Positions 18,164 to 25,592 of a DNA stretch of 64,000 nucleotides are shown piece by piece. Made by a program: the position numbers and the translations under genes. The DNA is from Chryseobacterium shigense (lineage in GTDB: Bacteria; Bacteroidota; Bacteroidia; Flavobacteriales; Weeksellaceae): NCBI RefSeq assembly GCF_014207845.1, contig NZ_JACHLC010000001.1:992001-1056000 (forward strand). Direction: 5' to 3'. Numbering within the stretch: the first letter of the stretch is position 1; each line of letters begins with the position of its first letter. The notes beneath the pieces are model-generated. The model was not told the DNA's origin and searched no databases. It was given only the letters and a program-made list of their open reading frames with translations.

Positions 18164-19030
18164 ATGGAAAAAGTTTTAAAACCCATGTCGGGCTATCTGG
18201 CATTAGTGTTCTGTCTGATTTTGTTCGCCGGAGCTGTTTATTTTTTTATTTCCGGAGTGGAGCACAGTATTACATTTGTCATTATTTCAATGCTGTGTTT
18301 TCTGCTGTTCTGTTTCTTTTTGAAGGGACTGATGATTATTCAGCCTAACCATTCGAGAGTACTGAATTTTTTCGGAAAATATGTGGGAACAGTGAAAGAT
18401 AACGGGTTGTTTTTCATCAATCCTCTGTATTCTTCACAGAAAATGTCATTACGTTCAGAAAACCTGCAGGGGCAGACTTTGAAAGTAAATGATAAAATGG
18501 GGAACCCTATTGAAATTGCTGTGGTTATTGTATGGAAAGTAGGAGATACTTACAAAGCTGCTTTTGACGTTGAGCGTTATTCAGATTTCGTAAGAATGCA
18601 GAGTGAAGCTGCGGTAAGACATCTGGCAATGAGTTTTCCTTATGATAATTTAGAGGATGATCATGCACCGATTACTTTAAGAGAAGGTGGTGATAAAATC
18701 AATTCTATTTTGGAGCAGGAGCTTACAGACCGTCTTTTCAAAGCAGGAATTGTGATTCAGGAAGCGAGAATTTCACACCTTGCCTATGCATCAGAGATTG
18801 CAGGTGCTATGCTTCAGAGACAGCAGGCAACAGCAATTGTAGCAGCCAGAACCAAAATTGTGGAAGGTGCTGTAGGAATGGTAGACCTTGCACTGAAAAA
18901 ACTTTCGGAAGAGAATATTGTAGAGCTTGATGATGAAAGAAAAGCAGCAATGGTAAGCAATTTAATGGTGGTGCTTTGCGGTGAAAAAGCAGCGACTCCT
19001 ATCTTAAATGCCGGAACTCTTTATAATTAA
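18164..19030 (+). CDS. SPFH domain-containing membrane protein
   Basis: A 288-residue SPFH/Band 7 (stomatin-prohibitin-flotillin-HflK/C) protein. Two N-terminal transmembrane segments occur at about 10-31 and 35-56, then the SPFH domain begins at MIIQPNHSRVLNFFGKYVGTV and runs with GLFFINPLY, MGNPIEIAVVIVWKVGDTYKAAFDVE and the C-terminal coiled-coil AEIAGAMLQRQQATAIVAARTKIVEGAV. Such proteins assemble ring- or cage-like scaffolds in membrane microdomains and often control proteases or membrane fluidity. It is followed about 100 bases later by a ribbon-helix-helix protein on the same strand, a recurrent pairing that suggests shared regulation. Confidence 0.9.
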   Translation: MEKVLKPMSGYLALVFCLILFAGAVYFFISGVEHSITFVIISMLCFLLFCFFLKGLMIIQPNHSRVLNFFGKYVGTVKDNGLFFINPLYSSQKMSLRSENLQGQTLKVNDKMGNPIEIAVVIVWKVGDTYKAAFDVERYSDFVRMQSEAAVRHLAMSFPYDNLEDDHAPITLREGGDKINSILEQELTDRLFKAGIVIQEARISHLAYASEIAGAMLQRQQATAIVAARTKIVEGAVGMVDLALKKLSEENIVELDDERKAAMVSNLMVVLCGEKAATPILNAGTLYN

Positions 19031-19131
19031 GGGAAAAAGTGAAGAATGAAGAATTAATCTTTAGATTTTTAAACGAAGCCTTTGCGTCTTCTATTCTGTA
19101 AAACGTATTACTAATCAGGCAAAGAGAAAAA

Positions 19132-19323
19132 ATGAAATCGGAAAAAACTTCAAAACCCTCTGAAACTAAAGGCAAGAAATCCTTCGTCATAAGAATCGAT
19201 GAATCTACCTATAAGCTGGTGGAGAAGTGGGCCAATGACGAGTTCAGGAGTGTGAACGGGCAGATTGAGTATCTGCTGCATCAAAGCCTTGTTAATTCAG
19301 GAAGAAAAAAGAAAGACGAATAA
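19132..19323 (+). CDS. Arc/ribbon-helix-helix type small protein
   Basis: A 63-residue basic protein. After a lysine-rich tail (residues 1-18) comes SFVIRIDESTYKLVEKWANDEFRSVNGQIEYLLHQSL, which fits the ribbon-helix-helix fold: a short strand (SFVIRID) followed by two helices with the turn FRSVNGQIE. Such Arc-like proteins normally bind DNA as dimers. It follows the SPFH gene on the same strand, and no toxin gene lies next to it, so it is probably not an antitoxin. Its target may be the upstream gene, but no operator was identified. It ends before a bidirectional terminator. Confidence 0.8.
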   Translation: MKSEKTSKPSETKGKKSFVIRIDESTYKLVEKWANDEFRSVNGQIEYLLHQSLVNSGRKKKDE

Positions 19324-19424
19324 AGTAAAGGTAAATTTTTTAAAAATAATACTTTATAAAAGCCTTTACATTTAACAATCAAATAAAAAAATCACAACCA
19401 TTTCAATTAACCTTATTTAAAAAG

Positions 19425-19456
19425 AAAAGCAGAGAAACTTCTCTGCTTTTTTATTT
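19425..19456. terminator. Bidirectional terminator
   Basis: AAAAGCAGAGA (19425-19435) pairs with TCTCTGCTTTT (19440-19450) around a four-base loop, with T after the stem on the plus strand and on the minus strand. It separates the ribbon-helix-helix gene from the convergent 50-residue gene, whose stop codon lies within it. Confidence 0.85.
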
Positions 19457-19603
19457 TATACAACTCTGAAGCGTATCGGCCCCGAAGTAGAAGATAACGA
19501 GCCAGATCAGACCTTTGATTGTGAAAAAAGCAAATCCCGCCCAGCCTACACGTTTGAACCATTTTTTGAACTTCGAATTGTTATTTTCCTGTGGATTTTC
19601 CAT
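19451..19603 (-). CDS. Small membrane protein (50 residues)
   Basis: A short gene of 50 codons. The product starts MENPQENNNSKFKKWFKRVG, basic and hydrophilic, and continues with one hydrophobic segment (WAGFAFFTIK then GLIWLVIFYFGA, residues 21-42), so it is a single-pass membrane protein with a positively charged N-terminus predicted to stay in the cytoplasm. The clean composition, sensible topology and terminator right at its 3' end support a real gene. Its function is unknown. It diverges from the piperideine-6-carboxylate dehydrogenase gene at 19739. Confidence 0.7.
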   Translation of the reverse strand: MENPQENNNSKFKKWFKRVGWAGFAFFTIKGLIWLVIFYFGADTLQSCIK

Positions 19604-19684
19604 GTCTGAATGTCAAAAGATTACCCTGCAAAGATAAGCATGTTTATAATTAGTCCAAATAAAAAGTTTGTTAAAAATTTAAAT

Positions 19685-19714
19685 TTTGAGGTTCGCATAA
19701 TATTTCTATCTTTA
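19685..19714 (+). promoter_or_regulatory. Candidate promoter of the lysine-catabolic pair
   Basis: TTTG (19685-19688), an 18-base spacer and TATCTTTA (19707-19714, one mismatch to TAnnTTTG) lie upstream of the ATG at 19739. Their position supports that start over the in-frame ATG at 19610, which would lie upstream of the promoter. Confidence 0.5.
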
Positions 19715-19738
19715 GAGGAAACGAAAAGTAAATATTCT

Positions 19739-21289
19739 ATGTCTAAAAAAGTAAAGGATTTCGGAATCGAAAAAACACTCAAAAATCTAGGAATAAAGGA
19801 GGAAAACAAAGGAACATCAGTTGGTGGAAAATATTTTGCTTCCGGGAAAACAATAGAAAGTTTTTCACCCGTAGATGGTAAATTGATTGCAAAAATAAAG
19901 ACTTCCGGAGAAAGTGATTATGACAAAGTAATAGAGACGGCTCAGAAGGCGTTTCAGGAATTCAGATCTATCCCAGCTCCTAAAAGAGGGGAGATCGTTA
20001 GACAGTTAGGTCAGAAATTAAGAGAATATAAAGATGACCTTGGAAAACTTGTTTCTTATGAAATGGGTAAATCTCTTCAGGAAGGTCTTGGAGAAGTACA
20101 GGAAATGATTGATATCTGTGATTTCGCAGTAGGAGTTTCAAGACAGCTTCACGGATACACCATGCACTCGGAAAGACCGGGCCACAGAATGTACGAGCAG
20201 TATCATCCGCTTGGCGTGGTGGGGATCATTACCGCTTTCAACTTTCCGGTTGCTGTTTGGGCATGGAATACAGCCCTGGCATGGATCTGTGGAAATGTTA
20301 CCATCTGGAAACCATCAGAAAAAACACCGTTATGTGCTATTGCATGTCAGAATATTATGGCTGAAGTACTTAAAGATAACAACCTTGCCGAAGGTATTTC
20401 AAGTGTGCTGGTTGCCGATCATGAAATCGGGCAGAAGCTGGTTGATGATAAGAGAGTTTCCTTAGTTTCCTTCACAGGTTCTACAAGAGTGGGAAGAATG
20501 GTTTCTTCAAAAGTAGCGGAACGATTCGGTAAATCTATTCTTGAATTGGGCGGAAACAACGCAATTATTATTTCTAAAGATGCAGATATCGATATGTCCA
20601 TTATTGGTGCTGTTTTCGGGGCTGTAGGTACCGCAGGACAGCGATGTACTTCCACCAGAAGACTGATCATTCATGAAAGTGTATACAATGAAGTGAAAAC
20701 CAGGTTGACAAAAGCTTACGGACAGTTGAAAATAGGAAATCCGCTTGATGAAAACAATCATGTAGGACCTCTTATTGACGTAGACGCAGTAAATCAGTAT
20801 GAAGAGGCTATCAAAAAATGTAAGAAAGAAGGTGGTAAATTTATCGTTGAAGGAGGTGTTTTAAGCGGAAAAGATTACGAATCAGGATGCTATGTAAAAC
20901 CATGCATTGCAGAAGTTAAAAATTCTTACGAGATCGTTCAGCATGAAACTTTTGCTCCGATCCTGTATTTAATCAAATATAAAACATTGGATGAAGCTAT
21001 TGCGATCCAGAATGATGTTCCTCAGGGATTGTCTTCCGCTATCATGACCCAGAACTTAAGAGAGGCTGAATTATTCCTTTCTCATGCAGGTTCAGACTGT
21101 GGTATCGCCAACGTAAACATCGGAACTTCAGGTGCTGAAATCGGTGGTGCTTTCGGTGGTGAAAAAGAAACCGGGGGTGGCAGAGAATCCGGATCAGACG
21201 TTTGGAAATACTATATGAGAAGACAAACCAATACTATAAATTACACGGCTCAACTTCCTTTGGCACAAGGAATTAAATTTGATTTGTAA
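19739..21289 (+). CDS. L-piperidine-6-carboxylate (aminoadipate semialdehyde) dehydrogenase
   Basis: A 516-residue aldehyde dehydrogenase. The Rossmann and catalytic parts are complete: NAD-binding IWKPSEKTPL, SFTGSTRVGR, catalytic Glu at about 269 in ELGGNN, and the nucleophile Cys303 in GTAGQRCTSTRR. Next to a lysine 6-aminotransferase it should oxidise piperideine-6-carboxylate (the cyclic form of 2-aminoadipate 6-semialdehyde) to 2-aminoadipate, the second step of lysine breakdown, as described for the pcd-lat pair of Flavobacterium lutescens. An upstream ATG at 19610 would add 43 residues that are not family-like and would precede the promoter, so I start at 19739. The gene stands 103 bases before the aminotransferase. 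Confidence 0.88.
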   Translation: MSKKVKDFGIEKTLKNLGIKEENKGTSVGGKYFASGKTIESFSPVDGKLIAKIKTSGESDYDKVIETAQKAFQEFRSIPAPKRGEIVRQLGQKLREYKDDLGKLVSYEMGKSLQEGLGEVQEMIDICDFAVGVSRQLHGYTMHSERPGHRMYEQYHPLGVVGIITAFNFPVAVWAWNTALAWICGNVTIWKPSEKTPLCAIACQNIMAEVLKDNNLAEGISSVLVADHEIGQKLVDDKRVSLVSFTGSTRVGRMVSSKVAERFGKSILELGGNNAIIISKDADIDMSIIGAVFGAVGTAGQRCTSTRRLIIHESVYNEVKTRLTKAYGQLKIGNPLDENNHVGPLIDVDAVNQYEEAIKKCKKEGGKFIVEGGVLSGKDYESGCYVKPCIAEVKNSYEIVQHETFAPILYLIKYKTLDEAIAIQNDVPQGLSSAIMTQNLREAELFLSHAGSDCGIANVNIGTSGAEIGGAFGGEKETGGGRESGSDVWKYYMRRQTNTINYTAQLPLAQGIKFDL

Positions 21290-21392
21290 GAATTTAATTT
21301 AAATTATTTAAAATCTAAGTATTTAAAAATTAATAACCTGGAATGTTTAAATCTTTTTATTCATTCAATTTTTAAATCAAACACAATTAACT

Positions 21393-22718
21393 ATGGAACA
21401 AACAATTGATATAAAAGTAAATAAGGTAAAAGAAACAGTAGGAAGACACGTTCTGGCAGACGGCTTCGATTTTGTGATGGATATTGAAAAATCCCACGGA
21501 TCGTGGCTATACGATAAACTTACAGACAGAGAATATCTGGATATGTTCTCCATGTTTGCATCAGCCTCAATAGGTTACAACCATCCATATCTTGTGGAAA
21601 GATCAGAATGGCTGGGAAGAATGGCCGTAAATAAACCTACTTTGGCAGACGTATATTCAGAAGAATACGCGCACTTTCTGGAAGTTTTCGAAAGAGTAGT
21701 GATCCCTGAAGAATTACAGTATGCTTTCTTTATTGAAGGCGGAACTCTTGGAGTGGAAAACGCAATGAAAGCTTGTTTCGACTGGAAAACCCGCAAGAAT
21801 TTTGAAAAAGGACTTCAGACGGAAGCCGGAATCTGTATCCACTTCAGACAGGCATTCCACGGAAGAAGCGGTTACACCTTGAGCTTAACCAATACTTCTG
21901 ATCCTAGAAAATACCAGTATTTCCCAATGTTCGACTGGCCGAGAATCTTAAATCCTAAATTACATTTCCCGATCACGGAAGAAAATTTAGAAGAAACGAT
22001 TAAAAATGAAAAACTGGCACTTCTTCAGATTGAGGAAGCCATTCTGATGAATCCTGATAAAGTGGCATGTATCATCATTGAGCCTATCCAGGCTGAAGGT
22101 GGGGACAACCATTTCAGAGACGAATTCCTGATGGGGTTAAGAAAACTGTGTGACGAGAATGAAATCTTATTGATATTTGATGAAGTTCAGACAGGTATCG
22201 CTATCACAGGAAAAATGTGGGCATTCCAGCATTTCACGGCAAAACCGGATATCATTTCTTTTGGTAAAAAAGCGCAGGTTTGCGGTGTTTTAGCCAACAA
22301 AGAAAAATTCGACCAGATCCCGAATAACGTTTTCAGAGAAAGCTCAAGAATCAATTCTACTTTCGGAGGAAACTTTATAGATATGCTTCGTTTCCAGCTG
22401 GTAATGGAAGTGATCGAAAAAGAAAACCTTGTTGAAAACGCAAGAGTAGTTGGTGATTATTTATTAGGCAAATTAAAAGAGCTGGCTCAGAAATATCCTG
22501 AGAAAATCTCAAATGCAAGAGGAAGAGGTTTGATGTGCGCCATTGACCTTCCTTCAGGAGAGCAGAGAAACCGCATGATGAACGAGCTTTTCAAAGACGG
22601 ATTGATTATTCTTCCGTGTGGAGACCAGTCACTTCGTTTCAGACCCCATCTGAATGTTACCCAGGAAGAAATTCAATTAGCTTTAGATAAAATCGAGAGC
22701 AACATTAATAAAATTTAA
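21393..22718 (+). CDS. lat: L-lysine 6-transaminase
   Basis: A 441-residue class III (fold type I) PLP-dependent aminotransferase. The family features are seen in order: the N-terminal FDFVMDIEKSHGSWLYD, the PLP phosphate and substrate region FFIEGGTLGVENAMKACFDWK, Asp in LIFDEVQTG, and the Schiff-base Lys at about 292 in SFGKKAQVCG. The family transfers the epsilon-amino group of lysine to 2-oxoglutarate to give 2-aminoadipate 6-semialdehyde, which the neighbouring dehydrogenase then oxidises. Without the neighbour it could be read as another omega-aminotransferase; the pair makes lysine the best substrate. No terminator is seen between the two genes. Confidence 0.88.
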   Translation: MEQTIDIKVNKVKETVGRHVLADGFDFVMDIEKSHGSWLYDKLTDREYLDMFSMFASASIGYNHPYLVERSEWLGRMAVNKPTLADVYSEEYAHFLEVFERVVIPEELQYAFFIEGGTLGVENAMKACFDWKTRKNFEKGLQTEAGICIHFRQAFHGRSGYTLSLTNTSDPRKYQYFPMFDWPRILNPKLHFPITEENLEETIKNEKLALLQIEEAILMNPDKVACIIIEPIQAEGGDNHFRDEFLMGLRKLCDENEILLIFDEVQTGIAITGKMWAFQHFTAKPDIISFGKKAQVCGVLANKEKFDQIPNNVFRESSRINSTFGGNFIDMLRFQLVMEVIEKENLVENARVVGDYLLGKLKELAQKYPEKISNARGRGLMCAIDLPSGEQRNRMMNELFKDGLIILPCGDQSLRFRPHLNVTQEEIQLALDKIESNINKI

Positions 22719-22780
22719 AACCAAAGATTTGTAATTTTAAAAAAAACATTGTACATTTAGATACTCAAACGATATAGAAT

Positions 22781-23011
22781 ATGGAAAGAAGTACGAGAGT
22801 ATCGGTTTTTGAAAGTGATAAGCCTTCAGAAATCCAGTTAATAAAGTCTAAATTGGATGATGCACAAATTACAAACAGCGTCGAAAACAGCTACCTTACA
22901 TTTACGACAACGCCTACCGCAACGTCGCTGAAAATTATGGTAAAGCTGGAAGACGAGAAGAATGCATTTAAAGTTATAGATGCTTATCTTCAGCAAAGTG
23001 AAAATCAATAA
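22781..23011 (+). CDS. DUF2007 domain-containing protein
   Basis: A 76-residue soluble protein matching the DUF2007 pattern: an ACT-like alternation with VFESDKPSEIQLIKSKLDDAQITNSVENSYL and a C-terminal helix DEKNAFKVIDAYLQ. The family is annotated as a putative signal-transducing or prokaryotic ribosome-associated small fold but has no assigned function. It lies 62 bases after the lysine aminotransferase on the same strand and before a terminator, so it may be the last gene of that unit. Confidence 0.75.
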   Translation: MERSTRVSVFESDKPSEIQLIKSKLDDAQITNSVENSYLTFTTTPTATSLKIMVKLEDEKNAFKVIDAYLQQSENQ

Positions 23012-23045
23012 AAACAATTTCATAATTTTAAATTTTACTACTTCG

Positions 23046-23082
23046 AACCGAAAATTAATTTTGATTAGTTTTCGGTTTTTTA
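23046..23082 (+). terminator. Terminator after the DUF2007 gene
   Basis: AACCGAAAA (23046-23054) pairs perfectly with TTTTCGGTT (23069-23077) and is followed by a run of T, about 35 bases after the stop codon. Confidence 0.85.
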
Positions 23083-23180
23083 ATTGAAAAAATAGTAAAA
23101 ATTAGGAATTTAAAAATTTAAAGATTAAAAAAGAGAGTACTTTGGCCTTCCTATTTCAAAAGGTTTAATCAATTCAATAG

Positions 23181-23236
23181 AGGTGGGCTTTAGCCCGCCT
23201 AAAAGATTAATCATCACAACTCACTGGCTTTAGCCA
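23181..23236. repeat. Two GGCTTTAGCC hairpins (REP-like)
   Basis: The gap 23012-23320 carries no gene beyond the terminator. It holds AGGTGGGCTTTAGCCCGCCT (23181-23200), an inverted repeat with one G-T pair, and TGGCTTTAGCCA (23225-23236), a second one. Both share the core GGCTTTAGCC. Such cores recur in many Flavobacteriales genomes and resemble extragenic palindromes. Confidence 0.55.
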
Positions 23237-23320
23237 AAATCTAAAACAGAATAACTTCTAAATCTTTAAATCTTTAAATTCTTCAATTTTTAAATATATC
23301 TAATCAACATCCACACAACA

Positions 23321-23833
23321 ATGAATTCAGAGACTAAACTAAGAAAAGCAGAGATTGATGACAGAGATATCATTTGGGGAATCATCCGGCAATCCATTGA
23401 AAGAAGAAGACAGGACGGAAGCACCCAATGGCAGAACGGATATCCCAACATAGGAACCGTAGAAAGTGATATTGCCAAAGGCTTCGGATATGTCCTTACG
23501 GCAGATGATGAAATTGCTGTTTACGTAGCTCTTATATTAAATGATGAGCCGGCTTACAGTACTATTGAAGGAGCCTGGTTGAGCGATGGAGAATTTGTTG
23601 TTGTACACAGAGTAGCCGTTGACGAAAAATTTGCAGGAAAAGGAATGGTAAAGAAACTATTCGATCATATTGAAGATTTTACGAGATCCCATGAAATTCA
23701 GAGTATAAAAGTAGATACGAATTATGATAATTTGGCCATGCTGAAGATCCTGGAAAGTAAAGGTTATTCCTATTGTGGTGAAGTACTTTTGGCTGGCGGA
23801 ATGAGAAAAGCCTATGAGAAGATTATAATTTGA
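23321..23833 (+). CDS. GNAT family N-acetyltransferase
   Basis: A 170-residue GNAT protein. The acetyl-CoA-binding motif A is VVVHRVAVDEKFAGKGMVKKLFDHI (about residues 90-114, with the R/Q-x-x-G-x-G pattern as KFAGKGM), followed by motif B NYDNLAMLKILESKGYSYCGEV. It probably acetylates a small amine or an antibiotic-like substrate; nothing in the sequence says which. It is a single gene with its own spacing, ahead of the GbsR-type regulator, with about 116 bases between. Confidence 0.85.
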   Translation: MNSETKLRKAEIDDRDIIWGIIRQSIERRRQDGSTQWQNGYPNIGTVESDIAKGFGYVLTADDEIAVYVALILNDEPAYSTIEGAWLSDGEFVVVHRVAVDEKFAGKGMVKKLFDHIEDFTRSHEIQSIKVDTNYDNLAMLKILESKGYSYCGEVLLAGGMRKAYEKIII

Positions 23834-23897
23834 ATCAAAAGTTAAATCAACTTTCATTGAATTTTTAAAAGAACCTGTATTTATAAACTCTATCATG

Positions 23898-23933
23898 TTT
23901 GTTCGTTTAGTTCTGAACTAATTTCTACTTTTG
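23898..23933 (+). promoter_or_regulatory. Promoter and palindromic operator of the GbsR-RND operon
   Basis: TACTTTTG (23926-23933) is a full -7 match and TTTG (23898-23901) a possible -33, though with a long 24-base gap. The perfect inverted repeat TTAGTTC-T-GAACTAA lies at 23907-23921, right in the spacer, where a dimeric MarR-type repressor would block polymerase. The regulator gene starts at 23950. Confidence 0.6.
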
Positions 23934-23949
23934 TCAAAATTTTTATATT

Positions 23950-24405
23950 ATGCACCAAAGTATAGAAATTGATGAAAAGATTTTTCAGGATGCTGTAAAG
24001 TTTTATGGCACCGTTTTCAACCTACCGCCTTTAGCTTCAAAAATTTATTCCTACCTGCTTTTCGATTATGAAAAAGTGGGAATTACTTTTGATGAGTTCG
24101 TAGAAGTACTTTCTGCGAGCAAAAGCTCTGTTTCTACCAGTATTTCCTTACTGCTGAATGCGCAGCTCATCATCGACCATAATAAAATGGACGAGCGGAA
24201 ACGGTATTTTTTCATCAATGACGAGTACAAGAAGATCCGATTTGAGAAAATTGTTCAGAAAATGCAGGATGAACTCAAATTACTGGACGATTTAAACAAC
24301 TTTAAAAAAAATCAGGACAATGAATACAATGAACGAATAGAAGCCTACAAAGCGCTTTTACATAAAAATATAGAAAATATTCAGGAATCTCTTAATAAAC
24401 TTTAA
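23950..24405 (+). CDS. GbsR/MarR family transcriptional regulator
   Basis: A 151-residue winged-helix protein. The helix-turn-helix lies at about 48-75 (FDEFVEVLSASKSSVSTSISLLLNAQLI) and the wing carries MDERKRYFFIND (about 80-91). The C-terminal half is a charged coiled coil for dimerisation. The GbsR/MarR family usually represses neighbouring genes and responds to a ligand. It is the first gene of an operon: its TAA is one base from the ATG of the RND adaptor, and a palindrome fits within its promoter. It therefore probably controls the efflux pump and itself. Confidence 0.85.
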   Translation: MHQSIEIDEKIFQDAVKFYGTVFNLPPLASKIYSYLLFDYEKVGITFDEFVEVLSASKSSVSTSISLLLNAQLIIDHNKMDERKRYFFINDEYKKIRFEKIVQKMQDELKLLDDLNNFKKNQDNEYNERIEAYKALLHKNIENIQESLNKL

Positions 24406-24406
24406 A

Positions 24407-25591
24407 ATGAACAATAAGCTAGTTATACTTTCTGTTGCAGCGCTATCACTGACAGCCTGCAAAAAAGAAGCTCCAAAACAGGACGGTCCGAAACCTTTTC
24501 CTGTAGTTTCCGTGGAGTCTAAAAATATAGTAGGCTATCAGACCTTCCCGGCTACCATACAAGGAAGAGTTAATAATGATGTCCGCGCAAAGATACAGGG
24601 ATATATTACCCAGGTGCTGGTAGATGAAGGTCAGTATGTTTCAAAAGGCCAGCCGCTGTTTCGTCTTGAAACCAATATCTTATCCGAAAATGCCGCAGCT
24701 TCCAAAGCCGGAATAGGAGCAGCAGAGTCCAATATTGCCGCAGCACAGGCTTCTGTAAATGCAGCTCAGGTTGAAGTAAATAAACTGAAACCTCTTGTAC
24801 AGAAAAATATCATCAGTAACGTACAATTGCAGACCGCTCAGGCAAATCTTGCCCAGGCTCAGGCTCAGTTACAGCAGGCCAACGCAGCAAAAAGACAGGC
24901 CGTTGCCAATTACAAAGGAGTAGAAGCTAATATAGAATATTCTATCATCCGTGCCCCTATTTCAGGAGTTATCGGGAAGCTTCCGTTAAAAGTGGGAAGT
25001 TTGGTAGGGCCTACAGACCAGACCGCATTAACAACAATATCTGATACTTCCGAGATCTTCGCCTATTTCTCAATGAATGAAAAAGAATATTTTGATTTCC
25101 TTGAAAAATCTCCGGGAGCATCTATGCCTGAAAAAATTAAAAACCTTCCGATGGTAGAACTGCAGTTGGCCAACGGGAGCCTTTATCCTGAAAAAGGAAG
25201 AATCGAGGCTATTACAGGGCAAATTGATCCCACAACAGGAACCATACAGTTCAGGGTAGCCTTCACAAATGCACAGAAACTGTTAAGCAACGGTAACAGC
25301 GGAACCATCAGATTCCCGCAAGCTTATGATAATGTACTGGTAGTACCGGAAAGCGCAACTTATGAGCAGCAGGGAATCGTTTATGTTTACAAAGTAGATA
25401 AAGATACTGCTAAAAATGTGGTGGTGAATGTTATCGACAGAATAGACAATCTTGCCCTTATAAAATCCGGTGTCAACAAAGGAGAAATTATTGTTGCCGC
25501 AGGTATTGGAGGATTAAAACCGGGAACTGCCATTAAGAAGAAACCTGTAAAAATGGATAGTCTTGTTCAATCTATAAAACCGAAATTCTAA
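24407..25591 (+). CDS. Efflux RND transporter periplasmic adaptor subunit
   Basis: A 394-residue membrane-fusion protein of the AcrA/HlyD family. It is a lipoprotein: LSVAALSLTAC with Cys18. Then come the barrel-sandwich (lipoyl) half QGYITQVLVDEGQYVSKGQPLFRLE, a long alpha-hairpin (about 95-165, alanine- and glutamine-rich with AQAQAQLQQANAAKRQA) and the second half with EYSIIRAPISGVIGKLPLKVG, then the beta-barrel domain. It links the RND pump at 25593 to the outer-membrane channel at 28830. It lies one base after the regulator, in the order adaptor, pump, channel. The substrate is not predictable from sequence. Confidence 0.93.
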   Translation: MNNKLVILSVAALSLTACKKEAPKQDGPKPFPVVSVESKNIVGYQTFPATIQGRVNNDVRAKIQGYITQVLVDEGQYVSKGQPLFRLETNILSENAAASKAGIGAAESNIAAAQASVNAAQVEVNKLKPLVQKNIISNVQLQTAQANLAQAQAQLQQANAAKRQAVANYKGVEANIEYSIIRAPISGVIGKLPLKVGSLVGPTDQTALTTISDTSEIFAYFSMNEKEYFDFLEKSPGASMPEKIKNLPMVELQLANGSLYPEKGRIEAITGQIDPTTGTIQFRVAFTNAQKLLSNGNSGTIRFPQAYDNVLVVPESATYEQQGIVYVYKVDKDTAKNVVVNVIDRIDNLALIKSGVNKGEIIVAAGIGGLKPGTAIKKKPVKMDSLVQSIKPKF

Positions 25592-25592
25592 A

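Noticed and set aside
19610..19738. Earlier ATG for the piperideine-6-carboxylate dehydrogenase at 19610.
   Set aside because: It would add 43 residues unlike the family and would lie upstream of the promoter candidate at 19685-19714.
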